Counted from the stretch's first letter, positions 25,202-34,621 are shown. The stretch is DNA of 64,000 nucleotides from Elusimicrobiota bacterium (GCA_003452935.1 DMMY01000025.1:1-64000), one strand, 5' to 3'. Notes: generated by a model from the letters alone, not told the origin. Program-made: numbers and translations.

Positions 25202-25971
25202 CAATAGATAGCCTTGATCCCGTTGACGTCTCCCGAAGCCAGGGTGGACTTTGTGGTCTCGCCGGCCGCGGCCGTCGGGTTCATGGTGAGGTTGCAGGCG
25301 GAGTTGTGGTTGAGCCCGTAGACGTGACCCGCCTCGTGGGTGCCGATATCCTGCACGTCATACGCGGTCGCCGCTCCTCCGCCGCAGGCAGGGGTTTGCG
25401 CCAGCAAGGCCCAGGAATAATCCGTGTTGTAGGCCATGTCGAAATGCGTGATCTTGGAGAAGCCGCCGGTCTTGGCCCGAGAGTACCAGTACACGGTCAC
25501 CGCCAGGGTGTTCGCTCCGTAGGTCGCCGAGAGCGGCTGCCAGGAGACGTTCTGCTCGCTGTCCAGGGCGATGCCCGGCCCCGGCGCGGCGTCATTCTGG
25601 GTCGCCACGGCAACCGGCGCCGCGGGTTCGTTCGCCTTCCAGACGGAAAACGAGGCCTTGACCGCCTCGCCGGCCGCGGCGCCCAGTCCCGAGTTCATGG
25701 TGTAGATGGTGTAGTTGATGGCCGGATCGAACCATTTCGCTTTTTCCAGGCTGTAGTTGGAGCCCTCCGGCCCGCCGCAGACGCAGGCGTTCGATGCCGG
25801 CTTTCCTTTTTTATGCCGGAAGATGTGCGTGACCTTGACCAAGTCCTTATGCCCGGGGACATTCTCCTCGATGCGGTCCTCGTCCTTATCTTGAGCGCGA
25901 CATGGAACTCCCCATCCCAGAACCAGGACAAGCCCCAGACACAACGTCCACGCGTCATGTTTGCGTTTCAT
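25201..25971 (-). CDS. Exported matrixin-like zinc metalloprotease
   Basis: 256 residues with Sec signal peptide (WTLCLGLVLVLGWGVPCRA). The metzincin motif is intact: HEAGHVYGLNH gives three His ligands and the catalytic Glu, in DVQDIGTHEAGHVYGL. A Met-turn candidate is TMNPTAAAGE, 10 residues later. Repetitive C-terminal TTKSTLASGDVNGIKAIY completes the catalytic domain, as in matrix-metalloprotease-like secreted enzymes. A strong AAGGAGGT site precedes ATG 25971. The substrate is unknown. It lies directly upstream of an inactive paralogue. Confidence 0.85.
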   Translation of the reverse strand: MKRKHDAWTLCLGLVLVLGWGVPCRAQDKDEDRIEENVPGHKDLVKVTHIFRHKKGKPASNACVCGGPEGSNYSLEKAKWFDPAINYTIYTMNSGLGAAAGEAVKASFSVWKANEPAAPVAVATQNDAAPGPGIALDSEQNVSWQPLSATYGANTLAVTVYWYSRAKTGGFSKITHFDMAYNTDYSWALLAQTPACGGGAATAYDVQDIGTHEAGHVYGLNHNSACNLTMNPTAAAGETTKSTLASGDVNGIKAIY

Positions 25972-26080
25972 TAAAAAAGACCTCCTTATAAATTATCGCT
26001 CCATCATACACAATTTTTAGCGCCTGCCGCCCCGGTTTTCAAACCCTTCCGAGGGGACTTTTTGATATCATGGCTGCGGG

Positions 26081-27517
26081 ATGTCGCGGATAAAAGCCTT
26101 GAATGCGGCGATTGGAAATTCAAACCCTCGGCTATGGCTGTCCGCCCTTTTGCTGCCGCTAGCCGGCTGCATCGCCATGCCGCAGATGCCGCGCCAACCG
26201 GTGCGTCAGGATCCGTTCGCGGGGATAGACATCGAGAAACGATTGCCGGCGTTCCCGCAGTTGAACCTGGCGTTGTTCCTTTCGGAGAATACGAAGAATT
26301 CCGTGGCTTTCGGACGGCAGGGCGGCGCGATGGGAGGCTTCGACATCGCGCCTATCGTCGAGAGCAAGTTCGAGCTGTTCAAGGCTAACTTCAAGTCCTC
26401 CGTCAGGATCGACCGGCTTTCCGACGCCAAGACGTCCCAGGCCGACTTGGTGGCCCTCTATGACAGTTTCGTGGAGGTGAAGGGGAGCTTTAGATTGGAC
26501 GTCACCGTGGTCTTCATGGACGTCGATGGCAAGGAGATCGACCGGGTGCAAGCCCGCGGCGAGCGCGCCTTCGGCATGCTGGGGCTCGGCCAAAGCCCCG
26601 GCGGGCCGATCGTGCAGGTCGTAGGCGACGTCAACCGCGCCTTGGAAAGAGACATGCGAGCTTCGGTCAAGCTCGCCGATTTTGCGCGCGCCCGCGGCGG
26701 CGCGGGCGCCGCAGTCGCGGCTTTTGCGCCGGCGGCGTCCGCCGATGTGGACAAGCCGGGTTATGCCTTGAAGGCCCGGCCGGACGACTTCGCCCTGGTC
26801 GTGGGCATCGAGAGATACTCGAAACTCCCGGAAGCCAGGTTCGCGCAGAACGATGCCGAGGCCGTCAAAAAGCATCTGGAGGCCCTGGGTCTGCCTCCCA
26901 GGAACATCATCCAGCTATCCGGTTCCGACGCTACCCGGAGCATTTTGCAGGGCTATCTGGATGAATGGCTGCCCAGGAACGTGAAGCCCGATTCCACCGT
27001 TTTTTTCTATTACTCCGGGCACGGTGCTCCGGACCCCAAGACCGGGGAAGCCTATCTTGTCCCTTGGGACGGCAACGCATCGTTTCTGCAGTCCACGGCC
27101 TATCCTCTCAAGTCGCTTTACAAGTCCCTCGGCGCCTTGAAGGTCAAGGGCGTGCTTATCGCCCTGGATTCCTGCTTCTCCGGGGCCGGCGGCCGCTCCG
27201 TGTTGGCCGAGGGCGCCAGGCCCTTGGTCATGAAGCTCGATGAGTCGGCTCTGCCTCGGCAGAATTTGACCTTGTTGACCGCGGCTTCCGGCGACGAGAT
27301 CACCGCCACCCTGGCTGACCAGGGCCACGGGATATTCACTTATTTCTTCCTCAAGGGGCTCGGCGGCGCGGCTAAGGATGCCTCCGGCAAGGTGACGGCC
27401 AAGAGTCTCTATGATTATCTCAAACCCCATGTCCAGGACGAGGCCCACAGGCAAAACCGGGAGCAGACCCCGCTGCTTCGGGGCGCGTGTCTGGACTGCG
27501 AGATAGCCCGGTTCTGA
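26081..27517 (+). CDS. Caspase-like lipoprotein 4
   Basis: 478 residues. Signal peptide ends at lipobox LAGC. The N-terminal domain (about residues 45-215) is shared with paralogues 3 and 5: RQDPFAGID, LNLALFLSENTKNSVAFG and ADLVALYDSFVEVKG. The caspase-like domain has His314 (SGHGAPD) and Cys365 (LDSCFSGAGG). The tail (HVQDEAHRQNREQTP) resembles paralogue 5 and ends CEIARF instead of DRELVRF. The start codon has no strong ribosome site. Paralogues 4 and 5 form one subgroup by catalytic-site and tail sequence. Confidence 0.88.
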   Translation: MSRIKALNAAIGNSNPRLWLSALLLPLAGCIAMPQMPRQPVRQDPFAGIDIEKRLPAFPQLNLALFLSENTKNSVAFGRQGGAMGGFDIAPIVESKFELFKANFKSSVRIDRLSDAKTSQADLVALYDSFVEVKGSFRLDVTVVFMDVDGKEIDRVQARGERAFGMLGLGQSPGGPIVQVVGDVNRALERDMRASVKLADFARARGGAGAAVAAFAPAASADVDKPGYALKARPDDFALVVGIERYSKLPEARFAQNDAEAVKKHLEALGLPPRNIIQLSGSDATRSILQGYLDEWLPRNVKPDSTVFFYYSGHGAPDPKTGEAYLVPWDGNASFLQSTAYPLKSLYKSLGALKVKGVLIALDSCFSGAGGRSVLAEGARPLVMKLDESALPRQNLTLLTAASGDEITATLADQGHGIFTYFFLKGLGGAAKDASGKVTAKSLYDYLKPHVQDEAHRQNREQTPLLRGACLDCEIARF

Positions 27518-27818
27518 CTCACGGGCCTCCCAGCGCGCCGTGGCCCAAGCGGCGGCCGGGTCAGCGTCCAGCGCGATCCAGGGCATGTCCCGCGGTCGCA
27601 GCGGGCAGCATAGCGGGACCTCAAGGCCCAGTCTTGCGTAGGCCGTTTGGTTCTCCCTGAAAGGTCCAAGGGCCCTGGGCCTTTGAGAGAAGCCGCCGCA
27701 TACTATCGCCATGTGGTTGTTTGAAAGCCGTGATCAAGTCCACGGCAACTGCGAGCATGAATTTGACAGGAGGATGAGGACGCCGGGGCGTCAAGCCGTT
27801 GGTGTCCGAACTGTGCCA
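27518..27818. other. Intergenic region
   Basis: These 301 bases hold no convincing gene. An AGGAGG ribosome site at about 27768-27773 abuts an ATG at 27774 that is in frame with the downstream J-domain gene, so the annotated start of that gene is uncertain. I see no terminator. The region after the caspase-like stop is GC-rich without clear signals. Confidence 0.4.
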
Positions 27819-30350
27819 ATGAATCAAAAAAAACCCTTGACTCTCGGGCTTGCGGCCCGCATTCTCTACGGCGGCGGCCTCCTGATCTGCCTGACTTTGA
27901 TCACGGCCGACGCGTCTTTCGCCGTGCGCGCCTCGCACCGGGCTTTGCCCCCTCTGCCCGCCGCGGTCGGGGGAATGAGAAACGGCCTGAATCCCGTGCA
28001 AATTTCGCTGGCTTTGAATTTTCGGCTCCACGAGGCGCTCTCCGTCGCGGCTTCTTCGGCCAAGCTGGCGCAGCTGCTCTGCGATCGCCTTGCCGCCCCG
28101 AATGCGACTGCCGAGGATCGTTTCGCCGTTCAATTGCTCGGCCGAGCGCTGTCTGATCCCGCGGCTTTGTCTGCTATCCAGGAGTTCGTGCGCCGGGTCG
28201 ACGTGCCCGGTGAAGCGCGGATCAACGCGCACCTTGGCGATAGTCTCGGCGAGCTGGCGGCGCCTTATCACCGCAGCGACGCGATGAGGCGCAAGTTTTC
28301 CGTGTCGATGAAGTGGCTGAGCCGGCGACTCCCGGCCGACTTTTCCCTGGGCTCCCCGGAACGTCTCAACGCGATGCTCGCTTCGTTCTACGACGGGTCC
28401 CTGCCGTCGGAAGGGGAGCCCGTCGTGAGCGCGACCGGACTGCTCCAGACTGACGCGGCCTCGGCGCGCAAGAAATCGATTCCTCTTGAAAAGCCGGCCG
28501 CCAAGCGTCGCGCTGCCGGGGGGTCTAAATCGCGGGCCGTGATAGTGGCGCAGGACAGTTCGATCATGCTTAAGGAGCGCATTGAGCTGCAGGATCGGTT
28601 TTCCCAATTCCCCACACTTTATTTTATCGGTCAAAAATACATTGACCACCATTATTATAGGAACGATGAGGCCGGCGACCATCTCCAGGTCTATCTCTAC
28701 CCGAAAGGAAACCCATTCGATCCGGGAAGCAGCCAAAAGGGCATGGGGGGGCAATCCGCGCCGGGGGCGGTGGCCCTTTACTCGGGCAAGGCTCTGGCCC
28801 AGTATTCGGACATGGACCGCCAGGCAATGCTGCGAAAGTACGTTCAGGATGTCTACTCGTCCAATCCATTGCCTCCGGATACCGTCGAGTTCGTGGTCAA
28901 GAGCTTGCTGCACGATCAGGAGACGATGGAAAAGGCGAAGGAATATTGGCTCCGGGTCCAGGAACAGGGGGAAATTGCCCTCATTGAACTGGCGAACGAA
29001 GGTCTGAAGCGGTATTTTCGATTCGTTCCCGCGGGCTGGAGCGCTCCGGTCGACGCCCGCGTTTTGGATATTCACCGCCAAAACAACCCGCACGTGTTCT
29101 TCATCCTGGTCGAGTGGATGTCCGAGGCAAACGACGATGGCGTGCGCACCCGGCACATCTCGCTTCTCAAATCGAGCGAGCTGGAAATGGTGAGCGTTTT
29201 GAGCGATGAGGTAAGACGCTTGGCCGCTGAGGCCTTCGAGGACTCGCTAAGTCCTAATGAGATCAAGACGAGGAAGCTGGCGCAGACGATGCGTATCCGG
29301 ACGTTCGGCTACACCGACATGGACCGCGTGCCAGGCAACGACGATAGCGACGGCCTGGACCCGCTGAGCATGATGAGCAACATTTCTCATCTCGCCGTGC
29401 GCGGTTATGTCGAGGATAGGTTTGGATCGATCCAGGACCTCATGACCCCTGAGGAGCGGCAGCAACCCCTCGCTAATATCCTCGATGTGATGGGGCGCCT
29501 CAACCCGCGCTACGTCCTGCGCCGCTTCGAGAGTCGCGGCGACGGGTACCAGTACGCTTTTGTCGTGACCGAAGACGGACAGCTCAAGATTTCTCCGCAT
29601 GGCCGCGCGGGAGTGAACTTGAAGCCTCAAAGCCTGCGCCTCGCCCATGGCAGACGCGTATTCGCCGCCGGGACTTTCACGATCGGCGCCGATGGCAATC
29701 TCGACGTGACCCTGGAATCGAACAACTTTCAGGACGTCGACGCGAGGTGGGGCGCGGGGGAGGCGTTTCGGACGGCGGGCAATGGAGACATCGACGCGTT
29801 CGTGACCGCCGTGTTCGGGCTTCAGACGGATCATAAGGTCCGCTCCGTCGGAAGCCGGCCGGTGCAGAGCTACCGCGCCAGTCCGTACGGGGATCCCTAT
29901 TCCAAGGGGAACGCCGGCTTCGCGGATGGCGGCGGCGCCCGGCGCCGACAAGGGCCGCACGGGTTTGAAAGCGACGAAGCTTACGAATTCGTAAATAACA
30001 TGATGAGGGAATCGGCCCAGACGCCCTCGGCGAAAAAAATAGACTGGGACTTCGACGACCCCGACGCCTCTCCGCTGGACATCAAGGGTTGGCTCAAGGA
30101 CTCCGAGCGGCCGGCCATCCAGGAACGCGACAAGAAAACGCGGCTCGCATGGGCGCATTACGTCCTGCGCACGTCTGCGGACATGAGCATGGAGCAGATC
30201 AAGAAGGCCTACCGCCAGTTGGCGCTGAGGTTCCACCCCGACCGCAATCCCCGGTTCGCGAAGTCGGACGCGGCGTGGATAGTGAATATGGCCTTCGAGA
30301 CCATCGATAAAGATCTGAAGGATATGGTTGGCGGCCGTCCCGGGCTATGA
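27819..30350 (+). CDS. Exported protein with C-terminal J-domain
   Basis: 843 residues. An apparent Sec signal peptide (ILYGGGLLICLTLITADASFA) begins the protein. A long region of about 700 residues follows without a domain I recognise; its early part has an ALSDPAALSAIQEFVRR stretch that resembles the JAMM-like protein at 52374. The last 65 residues are a J-domain: MSMEQIKKAYRQLALRFHPDRNP, with the HPD motif intact. J-domains stimulate cytoplasmic DnaK, so an exported one is odd. The start could be the ATG at 27774, adjacent to AGGAGG. The segment 595-640 carries an ordinary soluble fold. Confidence 0.8.
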   Translation: MNQKKPLTLGLAARILYGGGLLICLTLITADASFAVRASHRALPPLPAAVGGMRNGLNPVQISLALNFRLHEALSVAASSAKLAQLLCDRLAAPNATAEDRFAVQLLGRALSDPAALSAIQEFVRRVDVPGEARINAHLGDSLGELAAPYHRSDAMRRKFSVSMKWLSRRLPADFSLGSPERLNAMLASFYDGSLPSEGEPVVSATGLLQTDAASARKKSIPLEKPAAKRRAAGGSKSRAVIVAQDSSIMLKERIELQDRFSQFPTLYFIGQKYIDHHYYRNDEAGDHLQVYLYPKGNPFDPGSSQKGMGGQSAPGAVALYSGKALAQYSDMDRQAMLRKYVQDVYSSNPLPPDTVEFVVKSLLHDQETMEKAKEYWLRVQEQGEIALIELANEGLKRYFRFVPAGWSAPVDARVLDIHRQNNPHVFFILVEWMSEANDDGVRTRHISLLKSSELEMVSVLSDEVRRLAAEAFEDSLSPNEIKTRKLAQTMRIRTFGYTDMDRVPGNDDSDGLDPLSMMSNISHLAVRGYVEDRFGSIQDLMTPEERQQPLANILDVMGRLNPRYVLRRFESRGDGYQYAFVVTEDGQLKISPHGRAGVNLKPQSLRLAHGRRVFAAGTFTIGADGNLDVTLESNNFQDVDARWGAGEAFRTAGNGDIDAFVTAVFGLQTDHKVRSVGSRPVQSYRASPYGDPYSKGNAGFADGGGARRRQGPHGFESDEAYEFVNNMMRESAQTPSAKKIDWDFDDPDASPLDIKGWLKDSERPAIQERDKKTRLAWAHYVLRTSADMSMEQIKKAYRQLALRFHPDRNPRFAKSDAAWIVNMAFETIDKDLKDMVGGRPGL

Positions 30351-30354
30351 AGAG

Positions 30355-30386
30355 GGAGAGGCTCTCCCTGGGGGGAGAGCCTCTCC
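30355..30386. terminator. Bidirectional hairpin between convergent genes
   Basis: Perfect 14-bp arms GGAGAGGCTCTCCC (30355-30368) and GGGAGAGCCTCTCC (30373-30386) enclose a TGGG loop. Each arm is itself nearly palindromic. It sits between the convergent J-domain and FecR genes, where a shared terminator is expected. There is no T-run on either side, so termination may be weak. Confidence 0.6.
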
Positions 30387-30430
30387 GTAACGATGCCTGC
30401 GGCCTCTGCGATAAAGGCTCAGTCTCTTTA

Positions 30431-31564
30431 TTAAGGAAGCGTGAATAGCAGCCCCTGCATATAGGGCGAGGTCTTGCCGGCTTTGGACAGCGAGACCGTC
30501 CTGGCGTAGAAGTCACGCGCTTCGACAGAGCTCTTTTTCCCCTTGATGACCTCATCGGCGAGGTTCAAGGCCAGGAAGTTCATCTGCTCGGACTCGCTCG
30601 TGGCGGAGATTTCCTTGCGATCCCGGCTCACCCTCAGCGGAAGGTTGATCTCGTTGACGGCGGAGAGCTTGGTCCGCGGCACCTCGTAGCGGATCGTCTG
30701 CTCGAGGATGTCGGATTGGTCGCGCAGATCGCGGTACGCGATCGTCCTGTCCCATGCGCCATTGTTGTTCCAAACGAGCTTGTCCGCGTGGACCTGGTCC
30801 GGAGCTCCGTACTTCTCCATGGTCGCCAACGCCACCGTCCGGGAGACTTCCGGCCAGCGCGATATGGTGCGCCGGGCTTCCGCGTCCCGATTGAGATTCG
30901 AGGGCCTGGCGGGCCAATCGGCCTGGGCCACGAAGGTCGTGTCGTTTTCGCGGGAGACTTTCACCGCCGGGCGGCTGAGCGCGGCGCTTTCAAACCTCAT
31001 CTCTTCCGGCACGCGCACGATGACCGATTCGCCGGCCGCCATCATGCGGGCGTTGGGCCTAAGCGAGCTGTTCTTGGGCACGCTGCCCGGCTTGATATGG
31101 ACATTGCCTTGTTCGATCTTGACGGTCATCTCGCCCCGGCCCGAGGCCGTCAGGGAGACGTCGCTTCCTTTGCGCAGGAAGAACTCCAAGCCGCCGACGT
31201 TGACTTCGAGCGTTTTGGGTTCTTTGCCGACCGCCGCGATGCGTATGACGCCCGGTTGGCCGCTTTCGGGACGGCGCGCCGCGAAGTGGAATGAGTCGCC
31301 CTTGCCCGCGCGGACGGTCGCGTGTGTGTCGGACTCGAACGCGGCGGATCCCGACAAGACCCTGACGATCGAGCCGGAGCGGATATAAGGCAGGGTCTGG
31401 CCGGCGACGCTTTCGGTCTGGTTTGGCGTCTCGACCTCGATTTTGCCGATGAGCTGGCTGACCTGCAGCTGCGGCGCCGCGTTGGTCTGCGTCGATTGGG
31501 CGCCGGCGCGCGCTGCGCCTAGCGCCATCATTAACGTCAATGCTCCTACGGTAGTGCTGAACAT
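30431..31564 (-). CDS. Exported FecR-domain protein
   Basis: 377 residues with Sec signal peptide (MFSTTVGALTLMMALGAARAGA). The core is a FecR-type beta-helical domain: VSQLIGKIEVE, YIRSGSIVRVLSGSAAFESDTHATVRAGKGDSF, and a second repeat near VKIEQGNVHIKPG. FecR domains in exported proteins without a partner sigma factor are frequent and probably bind cell-surface structures. About 180 residues follow with no recognised domain. AAGGAGGC is a good ribosome site before ATG 31564. It has no sigma/anti-sigma partner here. Confidence 0.82.
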   Translation of the reverse strand: MFSTTVGALTLMMALGAARAGAQSTQTNAAPQLQVSQLIGKIEVETPNQTESVAGQTLPYIRSGSIVRVLSGSAAFESDTHATVRAGKGDSFHFAARRPESGQPGVIRIAAVGKEPKTLEVNVGGLEFFLRKGSDVSLTASGRGEMTVKIEQGNVHIKPGSVPKNSSLRPNARMMAAGESVIVRVPEEMRFESAALSRPAVKVSRENDTTFVAQADWPARPSNLNRDAEARRTISRWPEVSRTVALATMEKYGAPDQVHADKLVWNNNGAWDRTIAYRDLRDQSDILEQTIRYEVPRTKLSAVNEINLPLRVSRDRKEISATSESEQMNFLALNLADEVIKGKKSSVEARDFYARTVSLSKAGKTSPYMQGLLFTLP

Positions 31565-31690
31565 AAATGCCTCCTTGTTGGAAATACCTAATGGCAGCCA
31601 GTATACGAGGAGCGAAGCGGCCTTGCCATGGAGGCGCGGTGAAAATATTGTAAACGCGGCGTGACCGGGCGGCGGTGCTGGAGGGAGGCT

Positions 31691-34621
31691 TTATCTTGTC
31701 CGGCTTATCCTCCAGACGGCTATTCTCGCGGCCAGCACCTTCCCAATGAACCTCGGAAAACTTGTGTCCTTGCGGCCCAGGAGCGCCTTGGCCGCCGCGC
31801 GGCGCGCTTGGATATCAGGGTCAGCCAGCGCCTTGTCGATAAGCGTCAGTGAGCCCGCATCCTGTCGGCCTTGAAGCGCCATGGCCGCGTAGCGGCGCAC
31901 TTCCGCGTCCGGATTATCGAGCGCTTTGGCGATGAGCGTTAAGGAATAAGGGTCCGGTCGGCCGTGGAGCGCTATGGCTGCATAGCGGCGCACCCACTTA
32001 TCCGGGTCCAGCAACGCCTGGTCGATAAGCATGGGAGCATCCGCGTTCCGCAGGCCGATGATTGCCATGGCCGCGTAGCCGCGGACATCTGCATCCGGAT
32101 CGATAAGCGCCTTCATCATGAGCGCCGTTAGAATCGCGCCCTGCAGGCCTTGGAGCGCCCCTGCCGCGTAGATCCGCACCTGCGCATCCGGGTCATGGAG
32201 CGCCTTGCCTATAAGCCTTGGCAAGGCCGCGTCCTTGCGGCCTTGCAGCGCCATGGCCGCATAGCGGCGCGCATCCGCGTCATTTTTTTCCGCCAGTAAA
32301 TTTTCGATCAGCGTCAGGGAGCCCGCATCCTTGCGGCCTATGAGCGCCTTGGCTGCGGCGTGGCGCGCATCCGCGTTTTGGTCAGTCAGCGCCTTCTTGA
32401 TGAGCCTTGGAGAGTTATCATCCTGGCGGCCAATGAGAGACTCGGCCGCGGCGCGGCGCACGTCCGCATTCTCGTCCTCCAGCGCCTTTTCGATCCAGGC
32501 GTCCGCGTCTTGGCGGCCCTGGAGCGCCTCGGCTCCTGCAAGACGTACTTGAGTATCCGGATCAGCGAGCGTTCTTTGGACAAGTGCCAATGAGCCTGGT
32601 TCCTTGCGGCCTCGAAGCGCCCTGGCCGCGTAGCGGCGCACAGCCGTATCCGGGTCATCCAGGGCTCTGGCGATGAGCATGAGAGAATATGCGTCCTGGC
32701 GGCCTTGGAGCGCGGCCGCCGCATAGCGGCGCACCCAAACGTCCGGGTCCTCCAGCGCGCTGCCGATCAGAGCCGGGGAGATCGTATCCTGCCAGCCTAT
32801 GAGCGCCGCCGCCTCTTTGCGGCGCGCTTGCGCGGCCGGATCAGCGCCCTGCCGCCATATCCAGGGTTGACGAAGCCGGCCCGGCCTGCCTGGATAAGGC
32901 TCTGTTTCAATGCCGAAAAGCAGACCCAGGGCCGGTTTGACTGCAAACCGGACGCTCTTTTCTATGCGGGCGCCTATCTCATCTGAAAAAATCTGCCTAT
33001 GACGATACGGCGTTTCCGGGTCGTCCAAGCCAACGGAGTCAAAGTGGTCGTTTGTGAGGGCTTCGATATAGGGCTTGATGACATCTATGATCAGGGGATG
33101 CAGGATTTCGCCGAACATGACTAGGGCCGCGCCTTCCGGTATGCGCTGGACGGATACGCGGCTGGCCACTTCGTTAAAATGGCGGACCAGGGAGCGCGGC
33201 ATGACGCGGGCCATGGCGTAGAAGGCGTAAAAGCGCCGGACAATGCCGCGCGCCAGCGGGAGCAGGACCGCCCGGTCGATGTCTATTTGCCGGACCTCCG
33301 AGACGCCCGAGGCATGGCGCTGCAAGACCTCGGCCAGGATTTTGGCGATGCTCCGGGCGCCGAGCCTGTTGCGGTACCCGGCGCGTATGACCAGCATGCT
33401 CAACTCGAAGATGTTCTGGCCCCGCATATCCAAGGCCGTCAAATGCTCGAAATCCGCCAGACCCGAGAGCCGGACATTGGCATAGCTCAGGCCATCATCC
33501 CAGTTATGGATGTTGGTGGGCCCGAACCTTGAAAGTTCAAGGAGGGTCGTGCGGCCGGCCGTTCTCCAGAAGTCCCACCGCCATTTGTCCCCCGAGTGCG
33601 AGATCGGCGCCAGGGTTTCATGGTACCAGCCGTTTTCTTGGAGCCGCAGCATGCCGTCGACGGCCTTGAGGGCCGAGGCCCTGACGGCTTGCGCCTTTTG
33701 ATCCCGACTCCAGTTCTTGGGGAGCGGATCTCCCAGGTAGGAAAAGAAATCGCCCGCCAGCTTGCCCGGCAGGAGATAGGCCATGAAGGCCGTTCCATAT
33801 TTAGCTTGCGGCGACTTTTCGTCGATCAGCCGGACGTAGCCGCCGCGGCCGGGCAAAGGGGCCGGCGCATCGACGCCGAAACGGCCGGCCCGCTCCAGGC
33901 CGGCGCCTTCGTCCTCCACCCCCTTGCCCGGCCTGGCGAACTTCAAGGCCACCGCGCCGCCGTCATCGCCCGCGGGGACCACCGCGGTGCGGCCGTGCCA
34001 GACAACGTTGCCGGTGTCGGGGAGGGCCGCGATGATTTTTTTGGCGAGAGCGTCGCTGCGATCGATCAGGGCCGTGTCCACCACGGCGGCATGCCGGACC
34101 AGCGCGCGATCGATGTCGCGCGGGTTTTTGAGCTCGATAAGCTCTATCGCGTCCAGCATGTCCTCGAAACGATATTTAAGCGAGGTCAATTCCATTATGG
34201 ACTCTACAGGGTTGCTTGCGGGCCGCGTCTTGACCGCTGCTTCTTCGGCCAGTTTCCTTGCGTAGCCCTTGACCGCGTCTGCGATGCGTTCGGCCCGGGC
34301 CGCGACAGGCATGGCGGCCAGTTCTCGCGGCTCAAGCCGCGTTTGCGCCAGGACGCGCTTGAGAACGCCCAGGTCTTGCGCCGGCTTAAGAGAGCTCCGC
34401 AGCTTCGGGAAGAGGGCCGCGATGTCCGTCTCGACGCTGAAAGCGGAACCAACGGCGACAATAGCCTGCTGGCCCGCGGCCTGGACGCCGGCCCGGGTTG
34501 TCCGGCTGAGCCGGGCTTGGGCATAAAGTCCTGGGCTGAGGCCGATGCTGATTGCGACGGGCCAAAGCCAAGCCAGAAGAAATAAATGCCTGGCCTGGGC
34601 GACGCGATCGCCGGTGTGCAT
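31691..34621 (-). CDS. Exported kinase-like and HEAT-repeat protein
   Basis: 976 residues. After a signal-like N-terminus (HLFLLAWLWPVAISIGL) there are about 590 residues with protein-kinase-like features: VALKF (lysine), a GAGLER acidic helix, a hinge-like MAYLLPGKLAGDFF and LADFEHL in place of DFG. No HRD catalytic loop is evident, so it is probably a degenerate kinase fold. The last 370 residues hold 12 HEAT/PBS-lyase repeats of about 31 residues (consensus DADVRRYAAMALQGRKDA). HEAT repeats usually bind proteins. The function is unknown. No strong ribosome site precedes ATG 34621. Confidence 0.82.
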   Translation of the reverse strand: MHTGDRVAQARHLFLLAWLWPVAISIGLSPGLYAQARLSRTTRAGVQAAGQQAIVAVGSAFSVETDIAALFPKLRSSLKPAQDLGVLKRVLAQTRLEPRELAAMPVAARAERIADAVKGYARKLAEEAAVKTRPASNPVESIMELTSLKYRFEDMLDAIELIELKNPRDIDRALVRHAAVVDTALIDRSDALAKKIIAALPDTGNVVWHGRTAVVPAGDDGGAVALKFARPGKGVEDEGAGLERAGRFGVDAPAPLPGRGGYVRLIDEKSPQAKYGTAFMAYLLPGKLAGDFFSYLGDPLPKNWSRDQKAQAVRASALKAVDGMLRLQENGWYHETLAPISHSGDKWRWDFWRTAGRTTLLELSRFGPTNIHNWDDGLSYANVRLSGLADFEHLTALDMRGQNIFELSMLVIRAGYRNRLGARSIAKILAEVLQRHASGVSEVRQIDIDRAVLLPLARGIVRRFYAFYAMARVMPRSLVRHFNEVASRVSVQRIPEGAALVMFGEILHPLIIDVIKPYIEALTNDHFDSVGLDDPETPYRHRQIFSDEIGARIEKSVRFAVKPALGLLFGIETEPYPGRPGRLRQPWIWRQGADPAAQARRKEAAALIGWQDTISPALIGSALEDPDVWVRRYAAAALQGRQDAYSLMLIARALDDPDTAVRRYAARALRGRKEPGSLALVQRTLADPDTQVRLAGAEALQGRQDADAWIEKALEDENADVRRAAAESLIGRQDDNSPRLIKKALTDQNADARHAAAKALIGRKDAGSLTLIENLLAEKNDADARRYAAMALQGRKDAALPRLIGKALHDPDAQVRIYAAGALQGLQGAILTALMMKALIDPDADVRGYAAMAIIGLRNADAPMLIDQALLDPDKWVRRYAAIALHGRPDPYSLTLIAKALDNPDAEVRRYAAMALQGRQDAGSLTLIDKALADPDIQARRAAAKALLGRKDTSFPRFIGKVLAARIAVWRISRTR
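31766..32850 (-). repeat. In-gene tandem repeats of about 93 bp (HEAT repeats)
   Basis: Twelve diverged copies of a roughly 93-bp unit encode the HEAT repeats of the gene above. Each unit carries GCGGCGCAC or a similar stretch that encodes the VRRYAA core. Sequence divergence among copies is moderate, and the repetition should be assigned to protein structure rather than to mobile DNA. Confidence 0.8.

Noticed and set aside
27621..29156. A 511-codon minus-strand frame opposite the J-domain gene
   Set aside because: No recognisable domain or start signal, and the plus-strand gene has signal peptide and J-domain.
31766..32850. Possible CRISPR or DNA tandem repeat
   Set aside because: The 93-bp period is exactly 31 codons, units diverge and the protein reads as HEAT repeats; there are no unique spacers.
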